This document shows, in pieces, positions 5,790 through 6,199 of a DNA stretch of 6,199 bases (positions are counted from its first letter, which is position 1; the number at the start of each line of letters is the position of its first letter). The stretch is from JAAYXU01 sp050942555 (GTDB lineage: Bacteria > Bacillota > Clostridia > Christensenellales > UMGS416), in contig JBMNNN010000129.1 of NCBI GenBank assembly GCA_050942555.1, forward strand, positions 1 to 6,199, read 5' to 3'. The notes below the pieces were generated by a model. That model did not search any database, had not been told where the DNA came from, and worked only from the letters and a program-made list of their open reading frames with translations. Made by a program: the position numbers and the translations under genes.

Positions 5790-6053
5790 ATGGGCATCAT
5801 TGGCTGGATCATAATCGGTGCGCTCGCCGGATGGATCGCAAGCATTATCACGAAGAACAGTAGAAAAATGGGTGCGGGAGCCAATATACTCGTAGGCGTG
5901 ATCGGCGGTTTCCTGGGCGGCCTCATCATGAACCTTCTGGGCAACGAGGGTATCACCGGGTTTAATGTCTGGAGCCTGCTTGTGGCCACAGGCGGCGCGA
6001 TTCTCCTGCTGCTGATCGTCAACGCTTTCAGGAGCGGGGCGAAATCAAACTGA
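5790..6053 (+). CDS. GlsB/YeaQ/YmgE family small membrane protein
   Basis: An 87-residue protein with three hydrophobic segments (about 3-21, 30-48 and 62-81) and glycine-rich motifs typical of the transglycosylase-associated family: GALAGWIAS at the first segment, GANILVGVIGGFLGG in the second, and a GG-containing third segment after FNVWSLL. Members are small integral membrane proteins often induced by stress; despite the family name no transglycosylase activity is established, and the molecular role is unknown. The ATG at 5790 follows AAAGGAG (5774-5780) with a 9-base gap; an in-frame TTG at 5781 directly abuts the ribosome site and is too close to be used. It is transcribed alone, divergent from the ferritin-like gene; shared stress induction of the two is possible but unproven. 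Confidence 0.92.
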   Translation: MGIIGWIIIGALAGWIASIITKNSRKMGAGANILVGVIGGFLGGLIMNLLGNEGITGFNVWSLLVATGGAILLLLIVNAFRSGAKSN

Positions 6054-6059
6054 CGGGTA

Positions 6060-6101
6060 CCGGCATGCGCTTTCGCGGCTGACATTGAAAGCGCATGCCG
6101 G
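6060..6101. repeat. Perfect 15-bp inverted repeat after the glsB-like gene
   Basis: CCGGCATGCGCTTTC (6060-6074) and GAAAGCGCATGCCGG (6087-6101) are exact reverse complements around a 12-base loop, starting 6 bases after the stop codon. The position fits a terminator or an mRNA-stabilising 3' hairpin, but no T-run follows on either strand (ACACTTGC on plus, TACCCG on minus), so it is not a standard intrinsic terminator. A dispersed genomic repeat is the other possibility. Confidence 0.7.
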
Positions 6102-6199
6102 ACACTTGCATAAAGAAAATCCTGAATCCGTAATCCCCACCCCTTGCGGGAGTAGATTGACCAATATTAGCTCAGAAATCGGTTTGTTAGCCGGATTGG
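6102..6199. other. Unassigned right edge
   Basis: No gene, RNA or promoter can be supported. A short minus-strand hairpin CCC-GCAA-GGG lies around 6138-6150. A minus-strand frame is open from the edge back to 6049, but it runs through the perfect inverted repeat and has no family-like features. Confidence 0.3.

Noticed and set aside
6049..6199. Minus-strand frame open from the right edge, with a CKCPAC motif
   Set aside because: It reads through a perfect inverted repeat into the end of the glsB-like gene; about 50 open codons can occur by chance and nothing else supports it.
1..6199. CRISPR array, tRNA, rRNA, insertion sequence or prophage attachment site
   Set aside because: No regularly spaced direct repeats, clover-leaf sequences, transposase motifs or flanking target duplications were seen.

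Overview
The window looks like a piece of chromosome from a GC-rich member of the Bacillota (Clostridia-like). The signs are strong AGGAGG-type ribosome binding sites in front of most genes, a Firmicutes-style CorA, an LplC/YtcP-type sugar permease and compact intrinsic terminators. This placement is an inference from gene types and signals; there is no rRNA or marker gene.

Layout. (1) Bases 1-101 hold no gene I can assign. (2) A sigma-A-like promoter (102-130) drives a leader of about 160 nt and then corA (299-1237, +), a CorA-type divalent-cation channel. The leader is the most interesting part of the window. It contains a 28-codon reading frame (164-250, GTG start, good Shine-Dalgarno) whose peptide begins MDADP and resembles the Mg2+-sensing MgtL leader peptide of enterobacteria. 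It also contains two mutually exclusive RNA helices. One (261-272 with 286-298) buries the corA Shine-Dalgarno up to the base before the ATG. The other (210-221 with 266-277) would free it. I infer a translation-coupled switch in which failure to translate the leader peptide turns corA on. (3) Paired hairpins at 1238-1304 separate corA from a convergent minus-strand cluster. (4) The cluster, read from right to left, is a sugar ABC permease (4261-3393, apparently broken by a one-base frameshift near its 5' end), a xylose-isomerase-like TIM-barrel protein (3253-2384) and a Gfo/Idh/MocA oxidoreductase (2361-1303). Together they suggest uptake plus isomerase/dehydrogenase processing of a sugar, polyol or inositol-type compound. 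However, no second permease, solute-binding protein or ATPase is present, so the transporter gene looks like an orphan remnant. (5) A strong intrinsic terminator (4326-4360, -) separates this cluster from a 412-residue protein (5618-4380, -) that reads as an uncharacterised ferritin-like protein with several ExxH motifs. (6) Divergent from it is a small GlsB/YeaQ/YmgE membrane protein (5790-6053, +), followed by a perfect 15-bp inverted repeat that lacks a U-tract. The last 98 bases hold nothing I can assign.

Functional assignments rest on motifs read by eye; no database search or RNA folding program was run.
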